From positions 1-42,540 of the forward strand of contig JAQBYJ010000042.1 of the NCBI GenBank assembly GCA_027622555.1: DNA of 42,540 nt. The letters run 5' to 3'. This DNA is from Verrucomicrobiota bacterium (GTDB taxonomy: Bacteria; Verrucomicrobiota; Verrucomicrobiia; Opitutales; UBA2995). Within the stretch, counting starts at the first letter, position 1. Every line of letters begins with the position of its first letter. The position numbers and the translations under genes were made by a program. Shown here in pieces: positions 1 through 10,342 of this stretch. The notes beneath the pieces are model-generated. The model was not told where the DNA came from, did not search any database, and worked only from the letters and a program-made list of their open reading frames with translations.

Positions 1-153
1 CGCTCCCGCGCTTGCTTGCAAACTGCGCCTTGTTCTTCATCACATCTAGATTTTTTGAAACTATGAGGTCTACTACCGATTATTTTAGTAAAGTATCCCA
101 TCCACGGGCTCTGACTTCCAGTCCCTGTGATTTGCTCTCCAAGGTCCGGACGC

Positions 154-1305
154 ATGTTTAGGCTTCTTCGAGAGGAGCCGTTTCGAATATTTTTTCCGGC
201 GGGAATTCTTGCTAGCATCGTTGCGGTGGCACTTTGGCCTTTGGTTTACGGGGGATGGTTGGACTATTACCCGGGTGAAGCCCATGCGCGAATGATGATA
301 CAAGGATTTGTGGGTGGATTTGCGTTGGGGTTTTTAGGAACGGCGTTTCCTAAAATGATCGAGAGCCCGTCACTGACCTCCGCAGAACTTGGTGTGCTTC
401 TACTTGCGTATCTGGGATGTGTCTTTGCGCATGCCTTCGACCAGATTGCATTGGGAGATATTTTCTTTCTGCTTTGTTGGTTTACGATGATGACTGCTTT
501 GGTGGTGAGGTTTGTGTTTTTCAGAAAAGATCTCCCGCCACCTGGTTTTACTCTTGCCGGACTTGGTCTTTTGGCTGGTGTGGCAGGTACTTTAATTCTT
601 CTTCTGGGACGGTTTTATGTGCTGTCTGAATTCCAATTTAAGCTCGGAGCTCTGTTTCTGAATGAAGCGTTTATTCTTGGACCCATTGTTGGAATTGGTG
701 GGTTTCTCTTTCCGCGCTTCTTTTCCGACGAGGCAGTTAAAGAGTCCGCGTTGAGTTGGAACGCACGAGCTTGTTTCGGTTTCATTATTGGGCTGCTTTT
801 ATTTGGTACCTATATCACCCAAGCAGCAGGGGTTTCTACACTTGCGCCTATGATTCGCTCCTTGATTGTGACGTTATATCTACATTCTCAGGTTTCTGTG
901 TTTCAGCGGGGATCTAGCACAGGCTCGTTATCTCTTATGCTAAGAATGGCTGTTGCCTTCCTTCTTCTGGGGATATTTGTCTCGGGTGTAACAGATGTAT
1001 TCCAAGTAGCGATGAAACATGTAATTTTTATAAGCGGCTACGGTATGCTCATTCTGGCCATAGCTACACGGGTAACCTGGGGTCACAGTGGAAACTTGCA
1101 CTTGACTCTAGGTAAACGAACCTCGCTCCGAATCATTCTTGGAATAGTTCTATTAGCCATGACGACTCGAATCGTTGCTGATTTGATCCCAGCCATCCGA
1201 GTTTCGCATCACGTGTACGCTGCGATCAGCTGGTTGATTGCGACCGTCGTTTGGTCATGGGCGGTATTACGATATGTCAGGCAGATGGATGCAGAAGAGG
1301 AGTAA
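154..1305 (+). CDS. NnrS family polytopic membrane protein
   Basis: This 383-residue protein is almost wholly hydrophobic, with about ten to twelve predicted membrane spans. It starts with the pattern typical of NnrS proteins (REEPFRIFFPAG), followed by a GFVGGFALGFLGTAFPKM segment. NnrS proteins are haem/copper-associated inner-membrane proteins linked to nitric-oxide stress and denitrification; that role is family knowledge, and no nitrogen-oxide genes are visible here. I chose the ATG at 154 over an in-frame GTG at 127 because the family motif begins directly after it and an AAGG lies at 141-144. It stands alone, 121 bp before the next gene on the same strand. The family call is fairly secure; the role is not. 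Confidence 0.8.
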   Translation: MFRLLREEPFRIFFPAGILASIVAVALWPLVYGGWLDYYPGEAHARMMIQGFVGGFALGFLGTAFPKMIESPSLTSAELGVLLLAYLGCVFAHAFDQIALGDIFFLLCWFTMMTALVVRFVFFRKDLPPPGFTLAGLGLLAGVAGTLILLLGRFYVLSEFQFKLGALFLNEAFILGPIVGIGGFLFPRFFSDEAVKESALSWNARACFGFIIGLLLFGTYITQAAGVSTLAPMIRSLIVTLYLHSQVSVFQRGSSTGSLSLMLRMAVAFLLLGIFVSGVTDVFQVAMKHVIFISGYGMLILAIATRVTWGHSGNLHLTLGKRTSLRIILGIVLLAMTTRIVADLIPAIRVSHHVYAAISWLIATVVWSWAVLRYVRQMDAEEE

Positions 1306-1426
1306 TTAAAACAATTCCTCTTTAGTGTAGGGGCGCTTGATTAAGTTTGAGTTATAGATGAATATGGATTTATTCCTACTTTTCACCAAATTTCACCTGG
1401 GTATTCTTTGAGAGCGCCCTAATCGA

Positions 1427-4400
1427 ATGAGTTACCTTTTGAATAATTTTCGAACATTTCTTCTATATACCCTGATATCCTCTGTTGTTTCGCCAGTTGT
1501 ATTTGCTGAAGTCGATTTTAATCAGGACATTTTGCCCGTTTTATCCGACAATTGTTTTAAATGTCATGGTCCTGATGAAAATACTCGGGAAGCAGACCTG
1601 CGTTTGGATATAAAGGAAGGCGCATTTGGGGATCTCGGAGGAGGTTTTTATCCGATTGTTCCGGGGAAACCCGACGAGAGTGAAATGATTTGGCATATCA
1701 ATGCAGAGGATGAAGACGATCTTATGCCACCTCCTGATTCCGGATTATCATTAACCGAAAGGGAAAAGCAACTGATCGAGCAATGGATTGAGGAAGGAGC
1801 TGAGTGGAAAAAGCATTGGTCTTTCGAAGCGGTTAAACGTCCAGATCTTCCCAAGGTAAACTATTCAAAATGGCCGCAAAACGAAATAGACTATTTCATA
1901 TTGGCCAAGTTGGAGGAAGGCGGTTTGTCACCCTCACCTGAAACCGATAAGACTACCTTAATTCGTCGTCTTACGTTGGACATTACAGGTCTTCCGCCAA
2001 CGCCTGGTGAGGTGGATGCTTTTTTGACAGATACCAAGCATGACGCCTACGAGCGTTTGGTAGATCGTTTACTGGATTCTCCGCGGTATGGAGAGGCGAT
2101 GGCTCTGCCTTGGCTGGATGCGGCCCGTTATGCTGATACGGATGGTTATCAAAATGATGGTCCTCGGGAAATGTGGCGGTGGCGCGATTGGGTGATCGAT
2201 GCCTACAATCAAAACATGCCTTTCAATCAGTTTACCATCGAACAATTGGCTGGCGACTTGTTGCCCGATCCCACAGAGGATCAGTTGATTGCCACCGGGT
2301 TTAATCGCAATCATCGGTATAATTCCGAATCCGGTCTGGTTCTGGAGGAATTTCGTTTGGAAAACGCGGTAGATCGCGTGGACACCACTTCAACCGTATG
2401 GATGGGCCTAACCCTGGGCTGTGCCCGTTGTCATGATCACAAATACGATCCATTTTCCACCAAAGAGTATTATCAACTCATTTCTTATTTTAATAGTATA
2501 ACTGAATCGGGAAGGGCGGTTAAGTTTAGCAACTCCGAGCCGTGGATTACAGCACCAACGAAAGAGCAGTCCAAAGCGTTATCTAAAAAGGATAAGCGTA
2601 TTGTCGACGCGAGAACCGCACTAGAATCCAGTTTTCCGGAAATTGAGTTGGCCCAAAGCGCGTGGGAATCTTCTGGTGTCGAGCAGGCATCTGAGAGAAA
2701 ATTTTTGAATAAAGGATTAATCCGCTATTATTCCTTTAATGGCAACGACCCAGGTGTGAGTGTGCTTGATGGACAGCCTTGGTTGAGTAGTGGAGTTTTC
2801 GGTACGGCGGCAAGTTTTGATGGCGGTAGTCTTTTTGTCGTGGAAAGTGATCCCATGTTTGTGACTGAGAATCGTTGGAGTATTTCGTTTTGGATAAAGC
2901 CCGATTCGGTGAGTGATTCGGTTATTATTTCCCGTCAGGAAACGAACACTACGAGGCCTGGGATTACAGTTGAATTAAAGGACGGGCATTTACAGTTTTA
3001 TTGTATGACCAGGTGGGTCGCCGGGGTGGGGGCGGTTGAGACGCTTGAGGAACTTATTCCGGGGGAATGGAGGCATGTCACAGTCACCAATGATGGCTCT
3101 TACCGTGCCGGTAAAGGTATGAAAATATTCCTGGATGGAGTTTCAGTTTCGACTCGGGAATTACACAACACAAACAGTAACAAACAAGTGTTTGCGAAGA
3201 ATGCGAAATTCCGTGTGGGAGGTGGTGTTGTTGGGAATAACTACATGGGCCTCGTGGACGAAATCCGTATTTACGACCGAACACTATGGGAAGATGAGGT
3301 GGCGATCTTGGCTGTTCCGCAATCGGTAAAGGAGCTAGCAGGCATCAAACCGAAACATCGTTCGAATGAAGCGACGGCAAAGCTTCAGAGCTACTACCTT
3401 GATAACGATGCAACCGAAGTTCACCAGGCTTTGGTGGATTCTCTGTTCGATGCGCGTTTGGATCGATTGAAGTTTTATGACAGCTTACCAACAACCATGG
3501 TCATGGAGGAGCTCGAATCTCCCATGGAAACGCATGTGCGAAGACGGGGTGTTTATCATGATCTTGGAGAGAAAGTGGAACGTAAGCTGCCGACGGTTCT
3601 TGTAACTTCCGACGAAATCTTCGAGGAAAACCGTTTGGGTTTGGCGCAGTGGTTGGTGAACGGAGAGCATCCATTGACTGGTAGAGTCACTGTGAATCGA
3701 TACTGGCTTAAGTATTTCGGCCGCGGTCTGGTAAAATCCGCCGAAGACTTTGGAATTCAAGGGGACCGACCCAGCCATCCCGAGTTGTTGGATTGGTTAG
3801 CCGATGAATTTGTTCGTCTGAACTGGGATGTGAAAGCGATGCAAAAGTTAATCGTGACAAGCGCTACCTACAGACAGTCTTCACGGGTTAATCGTCAACT
3901 GTTGGAAAAGGATCCGGAGAACGTTTTACTTGCCCGTGGGACTCGCCAGCGTTTGTCTGCTCATGCATCTCGAGACCAGGCCTTGGCTGTAAGTGGCTTA
4001 CTTGTGGAAAAACTCGGAGGACCATCTGTAAGCCCCTACCAACCAGATAAGTTTTGGGAAGAATTGAGTAATATGACGTACGAGCAATCGAAGGGGGAGG
4101 ATCTCTTCCGGCGTAGCTTATACACCATCTGGAAACGAACCCTTCCTCCTCCATCTATGGCGGTGATGAATGCGGCTGATCGTGAATCCTGTATGGTGTC
4201 TCTCGATCGAACCAATACACCGCTACAAGCTTTAACCCTATTGAATGAAAAAGCGTATGTCGAATCGGCGCGCAATTTTGGACAACGCATTTTACTGGAA
4301 GGGGGAAGATCCATTCGAGATAGAGTTGAGTTTGCCTTTAGGAGCGTGGCTGGCCGCTATCCCCAGGAACAGGAGCAATCTCTATTGGAATCTGCCTATC

Positions 4401-4564
4401 GCGATTATCGTGTGCTCTATGCAGATGATCCTGAGGCTGCCAAGAAATTGATTTCTGTGGGAGAGTCCAAACATGCTGAAAATTTAAATTCTACTGAGCT
4501 TGCCGCAGCGACAACTTTTGCTAACATGTTGCTGAATTTGGATGAAGTCGTAACGAAGGAGTAA
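1427..4564 (+). CDS. Secreted PSCyt1-DUF1549-LamG-DUF1553 protein
   Basis: The 1045-residue protein begins with a cleavable signal peptide (hydrophobic residues about 9-27, cleavage likely after VFA). A planctomycete-type cytochrome c domain follows, with a CFKCH haem site at 43-47. Next come DUF1549 (about 145-350), a LamG/concanavalin-like beta-sandwich (about 430-615, from YYSFNG to DEIRIYDR) and DUF1553 (about 710-1030). It is envelope-located and should bind covalent haem; its substrate is unknown. The LamG domain between DUF1549 and DUF1553 suggests contact with a glycan or other polymer. It forms a two-gene operon with the DUF1501 gene 3 bp downstream, the standard pairing in Planctomycetota and Verrucomicrobiota. 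The ATG at 1427 has no clear ribosome-binding site. Confidence 0.92.
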   Translation: MSYLLNNFRTFLLYTLISSVVSPVVFAEVDFNQDILPVLSDNCFKCHGPDENTREADLRLDIKEGAFGDLGGGFYPIVPGKPDESEMIWHINAEDEDDLMPPPDSGLSLTEREKQLIEQWIEEGAEWKKHWSFEAVKRPDLPKVNYSKWPQNEIDYFILAKLEEGGLSPSPETDKTTLIRRLTLDITGLPPTPGEVDAFLTDTKHDAYERLVDRLLDSPRYGEAMALPWLDAARYADTDGYQNDGPREMWRWRDWVIDAYNQNMPFNQFTIEQLAGDLLPDPTEDQLIATGFNRNHRYNSESGLVLEEFRLENAVDRVDTTSTVWMGLTLGCARCHDHKYDPFSTKEYYQLISYFNSITESGRAVKFSNSEPWITAPTKEQSKALSKKDKRIVDARTALESSFPEIELAQSAWESSGVEQASERKFLNKGLIRYYSFNGNDPGVSVLDGQPWLSSGVFGTAASFDGGSLFVVESDPMFVTENRWSISFWIKPDSVSDSVIISRQETNTTRPGITVELKDGHLQFYCMTRWVAGVGAVETLEELIPGEWRHVTVTNDGSYRAGKGMKIFLDGVSVSTRELHNTNSNKQVFAKNAKFRVGGGVVGNNYMGLVDEIRIYDRTLWEDEVAILAVPQSVKELAGIKPKHRSNEATAKLQSYYLDNDATEVHQALVDSLFDARLDRLKFYDSLPTTMVMEELESPMETHVRRRGVYHDLGEKVERKLPTVLVTSDEIFEENRLGLAQWLVNGEHPLTGRVTVNRYWLKYFGRGLVKSAEDFGIQGDRPSHPELLDWLADEFVRLNWDVKAMQKLIVTSATYRQSSRVNRQLLEKDPENVLLARGTRQRLSAHASRDQALAVSGLLVEKLGGPSVSPYQPDKFWEELSNMTYEQSKGEDLFRRSLYTIWKRTLPPPSMAVMNAADRESCMVSLDRTNTPLQALTLLNEKAYVESARNFGQRILLEGGRSIRDRVEFAFRSVAGRYPQEQEQSLLESAYRDYRVLYADDPEAAKKLISVGESKHAENLNSTELAAATTFANMLLNLDEVVTKE

Positions 4565-4567
4565 ATC

Positions 4568-6079
4568 ATGGATAACCTAAACCATACCAATGAAACTCGA
4601 ATCTCCTGCGGGGAGGAGTGTCATAGCTATTCACAGCTTTCCTGTAATCCCTTAACGATGACCCGTCGCTTTTTCCTTGGAACAGCGGCCAAGGGGTTGG
4701 GTGGTATGGCTCTGGCCTCTTTGTTGAACGATAAGTTACTGGCAGCACCTGCGGATGGCAATGGTCTTCCCGGGATTCCACATTTTGCTCCCAAGGCCAA
4801 ACGCGTCATTTATCTCTTTCAATCAGGAGGACCTTCACAGCTCGAGTTGTTTGATTACAAACCCAACTTGAATAAGCTTCATGGACAGGAAGTTCCTGCT
4901 TCGGTTTTTAATGGGCAAAGACTAACAGGTATGACTGCGGGGCAATCTTCGTTTCCTGTCGCGAGGTCCGTCTATGATTTTGAGCGTGTCGGAAAGAATG
5001 GAACTTGGATGAATACGGAACTGATGCCTCACCTCTCGAAAGTGGTGGATGATCTATGTATTATTAAATCCATGCATACCGAGGCGATCAACCACGATCC
5101 GGCTATTACTTTTTTCCAAACAGGTTTTCAAATCGCAGGTCGACCCAGTATCGGTGCTTGGTTATCTTACGGTTTGGGTAGTGCAAACGAAAATCTTCCA
5201 GCCTTTGTTGCGATGACGTCCAATGGAACCGCGGGTGGGGGGCAACCGCTTTACGATCGTTTGTGGGGTGCAGGCTTCCTGCCATCCAAACATCAAGGAG
5301 TAAAATTTGCGGGAGGAAAAGATCCGGTTTTGTATTTAAATAATCCTGACGGTATGAGCAGTGAGATTAGGCGAAAAACGCTCGATCATATCGCTGCCAT
5401 GAACCAGATGAAGTTCGATGATTATGGGGATCCCGAGATTGAGACCCGTATTTCTCAATACGAAATGGCCTTCCGTATGCAGACGTCTGTTCCGGAATTA
5501 ACTGATGTTACAAGTGAGCCTGACAGCACGTTCAAACTCTATGGCGAGGATGCCAAAAAACCTGGAACTTATGCAAATAATTGTCTGTTAGCACGCCGCT
5601 TGGCGGAACGTGGAGTGCGATTTGTTCAATTATTTCACCGGGCATGGGATGCTCACGGAAATCTACCCAGGGTTGAATCAAGGCAGTGCCAAGACACCGA
5701 TCAGGCAACGGCCGGACTTATTTCGGATTTAAAACAAAGGGGCATGTTGGACGATACGCTGATCGTTTGGGGCGGAGAATTTGGGCGTACCGTTTATTGC
5801 CAGGGTGAGCTTTCACCCAAGGAATATGGTCGTGATCACCACCCACGTTGTTTCAGTATGTTTTTGGCCGGAGGGGGAGTGAAGCCAGGTATCAGTTACG
5901 GTGAGACCGATGATTTTAGTTACAACATCACTTCCGATCCAGTCAGTGTGCACGACCTTCATGCCACGATTTTACATCAGCTGGGAGTTGATCACAAAAA
6001 GCTGACCTACAAATTCCAGGGCCGCCATTATCGCCTGACCGATGTCCATGGTAATGTCGTCAAGCCGATCTTGGCTTGA
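4568..6079 (+). CDS. DUF1501 family protein
   Basis: The 503-residue DUF1501 protein has a twin-arginine-like stretch ([12 protein letters not shown]) starting near residue 37, followed by a small-residue hydrophobic segment, so export by Tat is likely. DUF1501 proteins share the alkaline-phosphatase/sulfatase-like fold but have no established activity. Visible pieces are the [16 protein letters not shown] block near residue 90, GGEFGRT and the GRDHHP block at about residue 420. The gene starts 3 bp after the DUF1549/DUF1553 stop, with AAGGAG at 4556-4561 inside the end of that gene, so the two are probably translationally coupled. The N-terminal 30 residues before TRRFF are unusual for a Tat leader; an internal ATG at 4658 just before TRRFF is an alternative start. 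Confidence 0.92.
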   Translation: MDNLNHTNETRISCGEECHSYSQLSCNPLTMTRRFFLGTAAKGLGGMALASLLNDKLLAAPADGNGLPGIPHFAPKAKRVIYLFQSGGPSQLELFDYKPNLNKLHGQEVPASVFNGQRLTGMTAGQSSFPVARSVYDFERVGKNGTWMNTELMPHLSKVVDDLCIIKSMHTEAINHDPAITFFQTGFQIAGRPSIGAWLSYGLGSANENLPAFVAMTSNGTAGGGQPLYDRLWGAGFLPSKHQGVKFAGGKDPVLYLNNPDGMSSEIRRKTLDHIAAMNQMKFDDYGDPEIETRISQYEMAFRMQTSVPELTDVTSEPDSTFKLYGEDAKKPGTYANNCLLARRLAERGVRFVQLFHRAWDAHGNLPRVESRQCQDTDQATAGLISDLKQRGMLDDTLIVWGGEFGRTVYCQGELSPKEYGRDHHPRCFSMFLAGGGVKPGISYGETDDFSYNITSDPVSVHDLHATILHQLGVDHKKLTYKFQGRHYRLTDVHGNVVKPILA

Positions 6080-6095
6080 TGTATTTACCTCGGAT

Positions 6096-7400
6096 CTAAC
6101 TCAACTGTGCGATTGTACCTGTGCTGGCGTTATTGAAGTTGTCGTTTTCAACGCCGTACTTTTGGAGAAGTGTCAGGTGCAGGTTTGCCAGTGGAGTATG
6201 TTCAACGCAGACCACGTGACCTCCCGGTTTCAATGAACCACCTGCTCGACCGGCCAAAATGATAGGTACGTTCTCTTTTTTGTGACCGTTGCCATCTTTC
6301 ATGCTGGAGCCATAAAGTACGGTTGAGTTGTCCAGCAAACTTCCATTGCCTTCGTCGATATTACTCATTCGTTCCAGCATATAGGCAAGCTGTTCAATAT
6401 ACCAGCGGCTTACCCGTGTGTATTCACTTACTGCTTGTTCCTGAAATTTGTGATGAGACATGCCGTGGTGATCGGATGTTACGCCATCCAGGAAACTGAA
6501 ATTTTGACGACTGAAACCGTGCGCGGTCATTAAAGCCCCTACGCGCGTCGTGTCTGTCCAAAAGGAGAGCACCATGAGATCCATCATCAGTTTTAAATGC
6601 GTGCTGCGGTCTTGAGGAATGCCTGCCTCGGGACGAATCATCTCCGGTTGGGTGAGTGGCTGCCAGGAACGCTCCTGAGGATTCAAGGTATTTTCAATTC
6701 GGACTTCCACAGAGCGAACGCTATCAAGGTATTCACCGATTTTGTGTTGATCATGGTAACTCGCCTTGCGCTGTAAGCTTTTGGCATCGTCCAGAACCAG
6801 ATCGACAACGCTCTTCCTTCGGGCTGCCTTGAGTTTAGCCTCAGGTCCGTTGTTGCTTCTGAACAGGCGGTCGAACGCTACACGGGGATTAATCTCGGGG
6901 GAAACACGTGTTGTCTCCGAGCTCCATGAAACGGTGTTGGCAAATGAAATGGGATTCCGACCGGCGTTTCCCTGGCGTGGAGGTTCTGTTCCTAAAGTAA
7001 TAGACGGGAAAAGCGTATCCCTTCCTATGGCTTGGGCGACCATTTGGTCGAGGGAAACCGCATTCTTGTCACCCTCGATCTTGGTGCCAGTTAGAAAGGC
7101 TCCAGTCAATTGGACATGACCCTTACCTATATTGTCGAGGTTGGATAAAATGGTTAGCTCTCGTTTAAGTCCCTGGAGGGGTTTAAGAATTGGAGACAAT
7201 TCAAATTGCCTACCTATACCAGTGACATCCCATGCTTCCGGAAAAACTCCATTTGGTTGAAAAATACAAGCCAATCGGGTTGGGGGAACTGCAGCCGAAG
7301 CCTTGGCCGAACTTCCCATAATGTCCAGATAAGGTAAGGCGAGACTGGCGCCTACGCCTTTAAGAAATGTTCTTCGTGAGATGTGCCAGTTGTTATTCAT
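6096..7400 (-). CDS. DUF1552 family Tat-exported protein
   Basis: This 434-residue protein begins with a clear Tat leader (HISRRTFLKGVGASLALPYLD) and then the DUF1552 body, including IFQPNGVFPEAW, TGAFLTGTK and the C-terminal GSSMKDGNGHKKENVPIILAG. DUF1552 proteins are the usual partners of DUF1592-type cytochrome proteins in PVC bacteria, just as DUF1501 pairs with DUF1549/DUF1553; no reaction is established. The start codon overlaps the stop of the upstream DUF1592 gene by 8 bp, so the two form one translationally linked operon. Its 3' end lies 16 bp from the stop of the convergent DUF1501 gene, which leaves little room for separate terminators. Confidence 0.92.
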   Translation of the reverse strand: MNNNWHISRRTFLKGVGASLALPYLDIMGSSAKASAAVPPTRLACIFQPNGVFPEAWDVTGIGRQFELSPILKPLQGLKRELTILSNLDNIGKGHVQLTGAFLTGTKIEGDKNAVSLDQMVAQAIGRDTLFPSITLGTEPPRQGNAGRNPISFANTVSWSSETTRVSPEINPRVAFDRLFRSNNGPEAKLKAARRKSVVDLVLDDAKSLQRKASYHDQHKIGEYLDSVRSVEVRIENTLNPQERSWQPLTQPEMIRPEAGIPQDRSTHLKLMMDLMVLSFWTDTTRVGALMTAHGFSRQNFSFLDGVTSDHHGMSHHKFQEQAVSEYTRVSRWYIEQLAYMLERMSNIDEGNGSLLDNSTVLYGSSMKDGNGHKKENVPIILAGRAGGSLKPGGHVVCVEHTPLANLHLTLLQKYGVENDNFNNASTGTIAQLS

Positions 7401-10194
7401 GATCGGGATTGGGGTGTTGAAACTGAAAGGGATAACTCAATATCACTTCTGATATTAATGACTTCGCATTGTAGTGGTTATTCTCCAAAGCATCAATGAT
7501 TTTTATGATAGCCGCTTCGTCGTAGTGTTTCAACTCTCTGCCTAGCGCAAACGCTAACATTCTCTCAGTTATATTGCGGATAAACTCGTCCTGCTTATTT
7601 GCAAGAAGGTAGTCTTTGAGCTCAATGGGACCGTTAAAACTGACTCCGTCCGGCATGATGCCGCTGCTATCAATTGGTTGGCCGTTTTCCTTTGTTCGGT
7701 AGCGTCCAATAGCGTCGAAATTCTCTAGACCGAAGCCAATGGGATCAATTTTCTCGTGGCAATCCACACAGCTGGGATCGCGGCGATGCATTTCAAATTC
7801 CTCCCGCAAGGTTTGTCCTTTAACCTGCCCGGCATTTTCTGGAAGAATGCCAGCGTCGGCAGGAGGCTCAGGAATACGATTCCCGAGCAAGGTTTCCAGC
7901 ACCCATTTGCCGCGACTTACGGGATTGGTCCGCACCGGATTGGAAGTGGCAGTTAGAATGCTGCCCATGCCAAGCAGGCCTCCGCGATTGCGGTCCGTGA
8001 GTTTCACAGGCCGCATTTGGCTGCCTTCCACGCCTTTTATTCCGTAGTGCATTGCCAACACATCGTTGAGATAGGTTTCGTCAGAATCCAACAACTCCAA
8101 CAGACTTTCTCCTTCTTTTATTAGAGTATCAAATACCAGCAAGGTTTCTGCCTTCATTGACTCTTGAAGAGGGATATCGAAATTTTTAAAGGTTCCCGGG
8201 TCTGGAATTATGGATACACCGAGTGATTCGAAACCCAGCCATTGGCCAAGGAATGTTCCCATAGTCGCAGTTGCTCTTGGGTCCTGCATCATTCTGTCAA
8301 TTTGCTGCTGAAGCGTCTTTGGATTATGCAAGCGATTTGATTTGGCCAAAAGAAAGAGCTCTTCATCGGGCATAGACATCCAAAGGAAATAGGAAAGTCT
8401 TGAGGCCAATTGGTAGTCATCGATGCGATATTCCTTGATTGTTTCTGATGGTGCCAACTCGGGACGATAAAGAAAGTGGGGCGATACAAGAACAGCTGTC
8501 AGAGCCAACTTCACCGACTCGTCAAACGATTGGCCTTCATTGGATGCTTTTTCGTAGAGTGAAGTGTAGCGTGCGACTTCCTTTTTTGAGACCTTTCGCC
8601 GGAAGGCACGCTGAGTAAACTGTTGCAGGATTGTATTGGCTGCTTTGACAGCGGACATCTTTTCTCCCGGCGTGGCTATAAAAACCAGTGACTCCGGAGG
8701 TGCAGTCTTGGGGCGGATGGGACCGCGAATTTTTACCCAGTCAATCGCCACACTTTGAGCCTTGTGTATCACTGCTTGTTTATCCGGTTTGACGTCGGCT
8801 ATGGCAGCAAGAATCTGTTCGTTAGCATGAAGCTTTTCAGCATTCATGGAACGGAATCGATCTTCAAATTCCTCTTGAGACAGGTTCAGCTTTCTTGCGA
8901 GTTCTGCGGTAGCATCTTTGACAACCTCACTACGTTGAATGACGTAGTCCTTATATTTGAGAATTTCTTCAGGATCTCCTTTGGTTCCAAGTAAGCGCAG
9001 TTGTTCGTATTGCTCCTGCATTAGACTTATCGCTTCATTGAAACGTGCGATGGATGAGATAAGTGCTTCTGAATCACCCGGGCTTGAAGGGTACTTAGGC
9101 GCATTTTCAACTACGCCTTGTTGAACCAGCTTACCTGCGTCGACCGGAAGATCCTTGTAAGTTGGCTGCTTGGGTTGAGGTCTTGGTTTATAAAGGACAG
9201 CAGGTATTTGGATATTCCAGGCGACCTGATGACTGCCTTTTGCAACAAAGGTAGTGATTTCGTAGATTCCAGGATCCTCGCTGTAAATTTTGATATCTCC
9301 CTTGGTTTCATCGTTTATACGTAGACGCGTGCCCGTCGGACCCTCTGTACTCAGTGCTCGAACCGTAAATTCGTAAAACCCATCATGCGGAAAGTCGATC
9401 GACTCATAGAGAGTCATTTGACCGCGGTTAATGACGTAACCTAAGAAGTCGTTTCCAAACTGCTTTGGGGTTTCCCGGGTCTCCGTCATGAACATGTCTT
9501 CCGATTCATAATGGTACTCAATCGGCTCTTTCTTGAAGGACAGAAGTGCGTCGATGGAACGTTCTGCAGCATCAAAATATTTCTCCATCAAAACAGGGGT
9601 TATAAATAAGTTGTCGCGATCATTCGTAAAACCGCTTTGCCCTTCGCCGTCCTCGGAGAAAAAGTTTCCGGGCTTAATGTCAATGCCCAATAGGTCGCGC
9701 ATAGTGTTGTTGTATTCCGTTTTCGTCAAACGGGGCATGGTTATGTGGCCTGGGTTTTTAACTTTGGACCAGTCAATTTCATTCAAAGTCTGTTCCAGCC
9801 AATTAACCAGAAGGGAGCGCTCCTCCGTAGTCGGTAGAGGCTCCTCATCCGGCATTTCTTCCGTTTTCACCAAATGGATTACCTCCTGCCAGAGCTTGTG
9901 CTCTTTGAGGAGCATTAGCTTATTATGGAAACTCGAAAGTTGGACATCTCCCTTTTGTTTTTCTTCTCCATGACAGCGAAAACAATATTCCTCCAGCAAC
10001 GGTTGGATATCATTTTCAAATGTTATCGGGCCTTCTTCAGTTGCGGCTATCGCCACGCTGCCCAGTTCCAAAATTAACCAAAAAACCAGCACTGACAACA
10101 TCGTCACTAGTGAGATCTTTGGGTGTTTCGGATTCAACTTTGAAGATAGCCAGTCGAAAGCCGTTGTATTTTTAGGAGAATGATTATTTCCCAT
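7393..10194 (-). CDS. PSCyt1-DUF1587-DUF1595-DUF1592-DUF1588-DUF1585 protein
   Basis: The 933-residue protein has a membrane anchor or signal segment at about 28-50, then a cytochrome-type haem site CFRCH at 71-75. DUF1587 follows (about 150-215, MPRLTKTEYNNTMRDLLG). A beta-rich middle part (about 230-320) looks like a PA14/CBM-type module. DUF1595 (about 540-605), DUF1592 (about 615-745), DUF1588 (about 755-855) and DUF1585 at the C-terminus complete it. A second CVDCH site lies within the DUF1588 stretch (CVDCHEKIDPIGFGLENFD), so the protein may carry two haems. It is the first gene of an operon with DUF1552. The family is highly expanded in PVC bacteria and its substrate is not known. A coiled-coil-like charged region sits at about 380-470. 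Confidence 0.92.
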   Translation of the reverse strand: MGNNHSPKNTTAFDWLSSKLNPKHPKISLVTMLSVLVFWLILELGSVAIAATEEGPITFENDIQPLLEEYCFRCHGEEKQKGDVQLSSFHNKLMLLKEHKLWQEVIHLVKTEEMPDEEPLPTTEERSLLVNWLEQTLNEIDWSKVKNPGHITMPRLTKTEYNNTMRDLLGIDIKPGNFFSEDGEGQSGFTNDRDNLFITPVLMEKYFDAAERSIDALLSFKKEPIEYHYESEDMFMTETRETPKQFGNDFLGYVINRGQMTLYESIDFPHDGFYEFTVRALSTEGPTGTRLRINDETKGDIKIYSEDPGIYEITTFVAKGSHQVAWNIQIPAVLYKPRPQPKQPTYKDLPVDAGKLVQQGVVENAPKYPSSPGDSEALISSIARFNEAISLMQEQYEQLRLLGTKGDPEEILKYKDYVIQRSEVVKDATAELARKLNLSQEEFEDRFRSMNAEKLHANEQILAAIADVKPDKQAVIHKAQSVAIDWVKIRGPIRPKTAPPESLVFIATPGEKMSAVKAANTILQQFTQRAFRRKVSKKEVARYTSLYEKASNEGQSFDESVKLALTAVLVSPHFLYRPELAPSETIKEYRIDDYQLASRLSYFLWMSMPDEELFLLAKSNRLHNPKTLQQQIDRMMQDPRATATMGTFLGQWLGFESLGVSIIPDPGTFKNFDIPLQESMKAETLLVFDTLIKEGESLLELLDSDETYLNDVLAMHYGIKGVEGSQMRPVKLTDRNRGGLLGMGSILTATSNPVRTNPVSRGKWVLETLLGNRIPEPPADAGILPENAGQVKGQTLREEFEMHRRDPSCVDCHEKIDPIGFGLENFDAIGRYRTKENGQPIDSSGIMPDGVSFNGPIELKDYLLANKQDEFIRNITERMLAFALGRELKHYDEAAIIKIIDALENNHYNAKSLISEVILSYPFQFQHPNPDHE

Positions 10195-10342
10195 TGGGAA
10201 AAAGGGTAGAAGATTACGATTTCAGGAACGTGCATTTCTAGAGGATTACTGCCCAGACTCAAGTACGATTGTTACTGTGAGATTTATCGGTTTTCCGCAC
10301 TTGCGCGCAGATAAACAATTATGTCAGATAACAGCAATTTCG

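Noticed and set aside
1-126. Possible end of an upstream gene or small peptide from the ATG at 62
   Set aside because: Only about 32 codons with no recognisable pattern and no ribosome-binding site.
127-153. GTG at 127 as the NnrS start
   Set aside because: The added nine residues do not fit the family pattern; the ATG at 154 does.
9533-9973. 146-residue plus-strand frame opposite the DUF1592 gene
   Set aside because: Serine/arginine-rich shadow of the real gene on the other strand.
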